A stretch of 64,000 nucleotides of DNA from Symbiodinium natans (Eukaryota; Sar; Dinophyceae; Suessiales; Symbiodiniaceae): positions 62,001-126,000 of the forward strand of contig CAJNDS010000461.1 of the NCBI GenBank assembly GCA_905221605.1. Reading direction: 5' to 3'. Position 1 is the first letter of the stretch, and every line of letters starts with the position of its first letter. The translations under genes were made by a program, and so were the position numbers. The notes under the pieces are model-generated. The model was not told the origin of the DNA, searched no databases, and saw nothing but the letters and a program-made list of their open reading frames with translations. Shown piece after piece: positions 63,845 through 64,000 of the stretch.

Positions 63845-64000
63845 GTGGAGCTGTCACGAGCAAGCCGTGAGTTTGCAGGTCGGGGGCATGGATGGCTCTG
63901 GTGGCCCCGCGCCGATTTCGGGCCTGCTCGCGTGATCTGCCGCGCAGAGGACTTGAGGGAGCTCCTCCGGCACGAATGCCCAAAGCGTTTCATAGCGCTC
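63845..64000. repeat. Higher-order repeat module A, copy 4 (partial, right edge)
   Basis: A diverged start of module A (GAGCAAGCCGTGAGTTTGCA, then CGGGCCTGCTCGCGTGATC), cut by the window end. Confidence 0.7.

Overview
The window looks like dinoflagellate nuclear DNA, most likely from a Symbiodiniaceae or Suessiales-type genome (inference). The signs are GC-rich repetitive DNA, TTTAGGG-type telomere-like tracts, a Ty1/copia-like Gag with a CCHC knuckle, very long intronless coding stretches of mobile-element character, and a possible degenerate spliced-leader relic. I found no rRNA or tRNA gene, CRISPR array or bacterial-style operon.

Layout. 1-5163 (minus) and 7153-10671 (plus) are two head-to-head copies of one Ty1/copia-like retrotransposon. 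Each has a Gag-protease ORF and a second ORF (ORF2) that begins at its own ATG in another frame. In the minus copy ORF2 runs through a DDE integrase and off the left edge of the window. The spacer between the copies holds an 8-bp CGACTACT array and a 0.3-kb direct repeat whose second copy abuts the plus element.

The plus element stops abruptly inside ORF2 at 10671. It is joined, with an open frame, to an unrelated coding segment of about 8.4 kb (10672-19133). That segment encodes a giant protein with an alpha/beta-hydrolase-like Ser-Asp-His constellation, then a UPF1-like superfamily 1 helicase (GAPGSGKT, DEAQ, GDHRQ), then a long C-terminal part I do not recognise. The reading frame changes about four times. 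This segment, followed by a repeat-rich tail with a recurring hairpin and a 14-A tract at 21197-21210, is my best candidate for an undescribed mobile or retroposed gene system.

21.6-22.8 kb holds inverted telomere-like motifs and a 1-kb TAG/GGTAGTA microsatellite. 22.8-26.3 kb is mostly unique sequence with a few exon-like ORFs. 26.27-29.48 kb is a 437-bp satellite. 29.5-32.1 kb is mostly unique. 32.1-35.0 kb holds two more arrays (about 350-410 bp and 300 bp). From 36.8 kb to the right end the window is almost entirely higher-order repeats. A cassette of several modules recurs at 36.8, 40.2, 44.0 and 60.6-64 kb, and a 355-bp array with its flanks is duplicated at 45.3-47.9 and 48.0-51.8 kb. 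Two islands within it (about 55.0-58.2 and 58.7-60.6 kb) are largely unique, with no recognisable gene.

The copia ORFs would work together in capsid formation, processing and integration. Nothing in the sequence says how the hydrolase-helicase protein relates to them, except the physical fusion.
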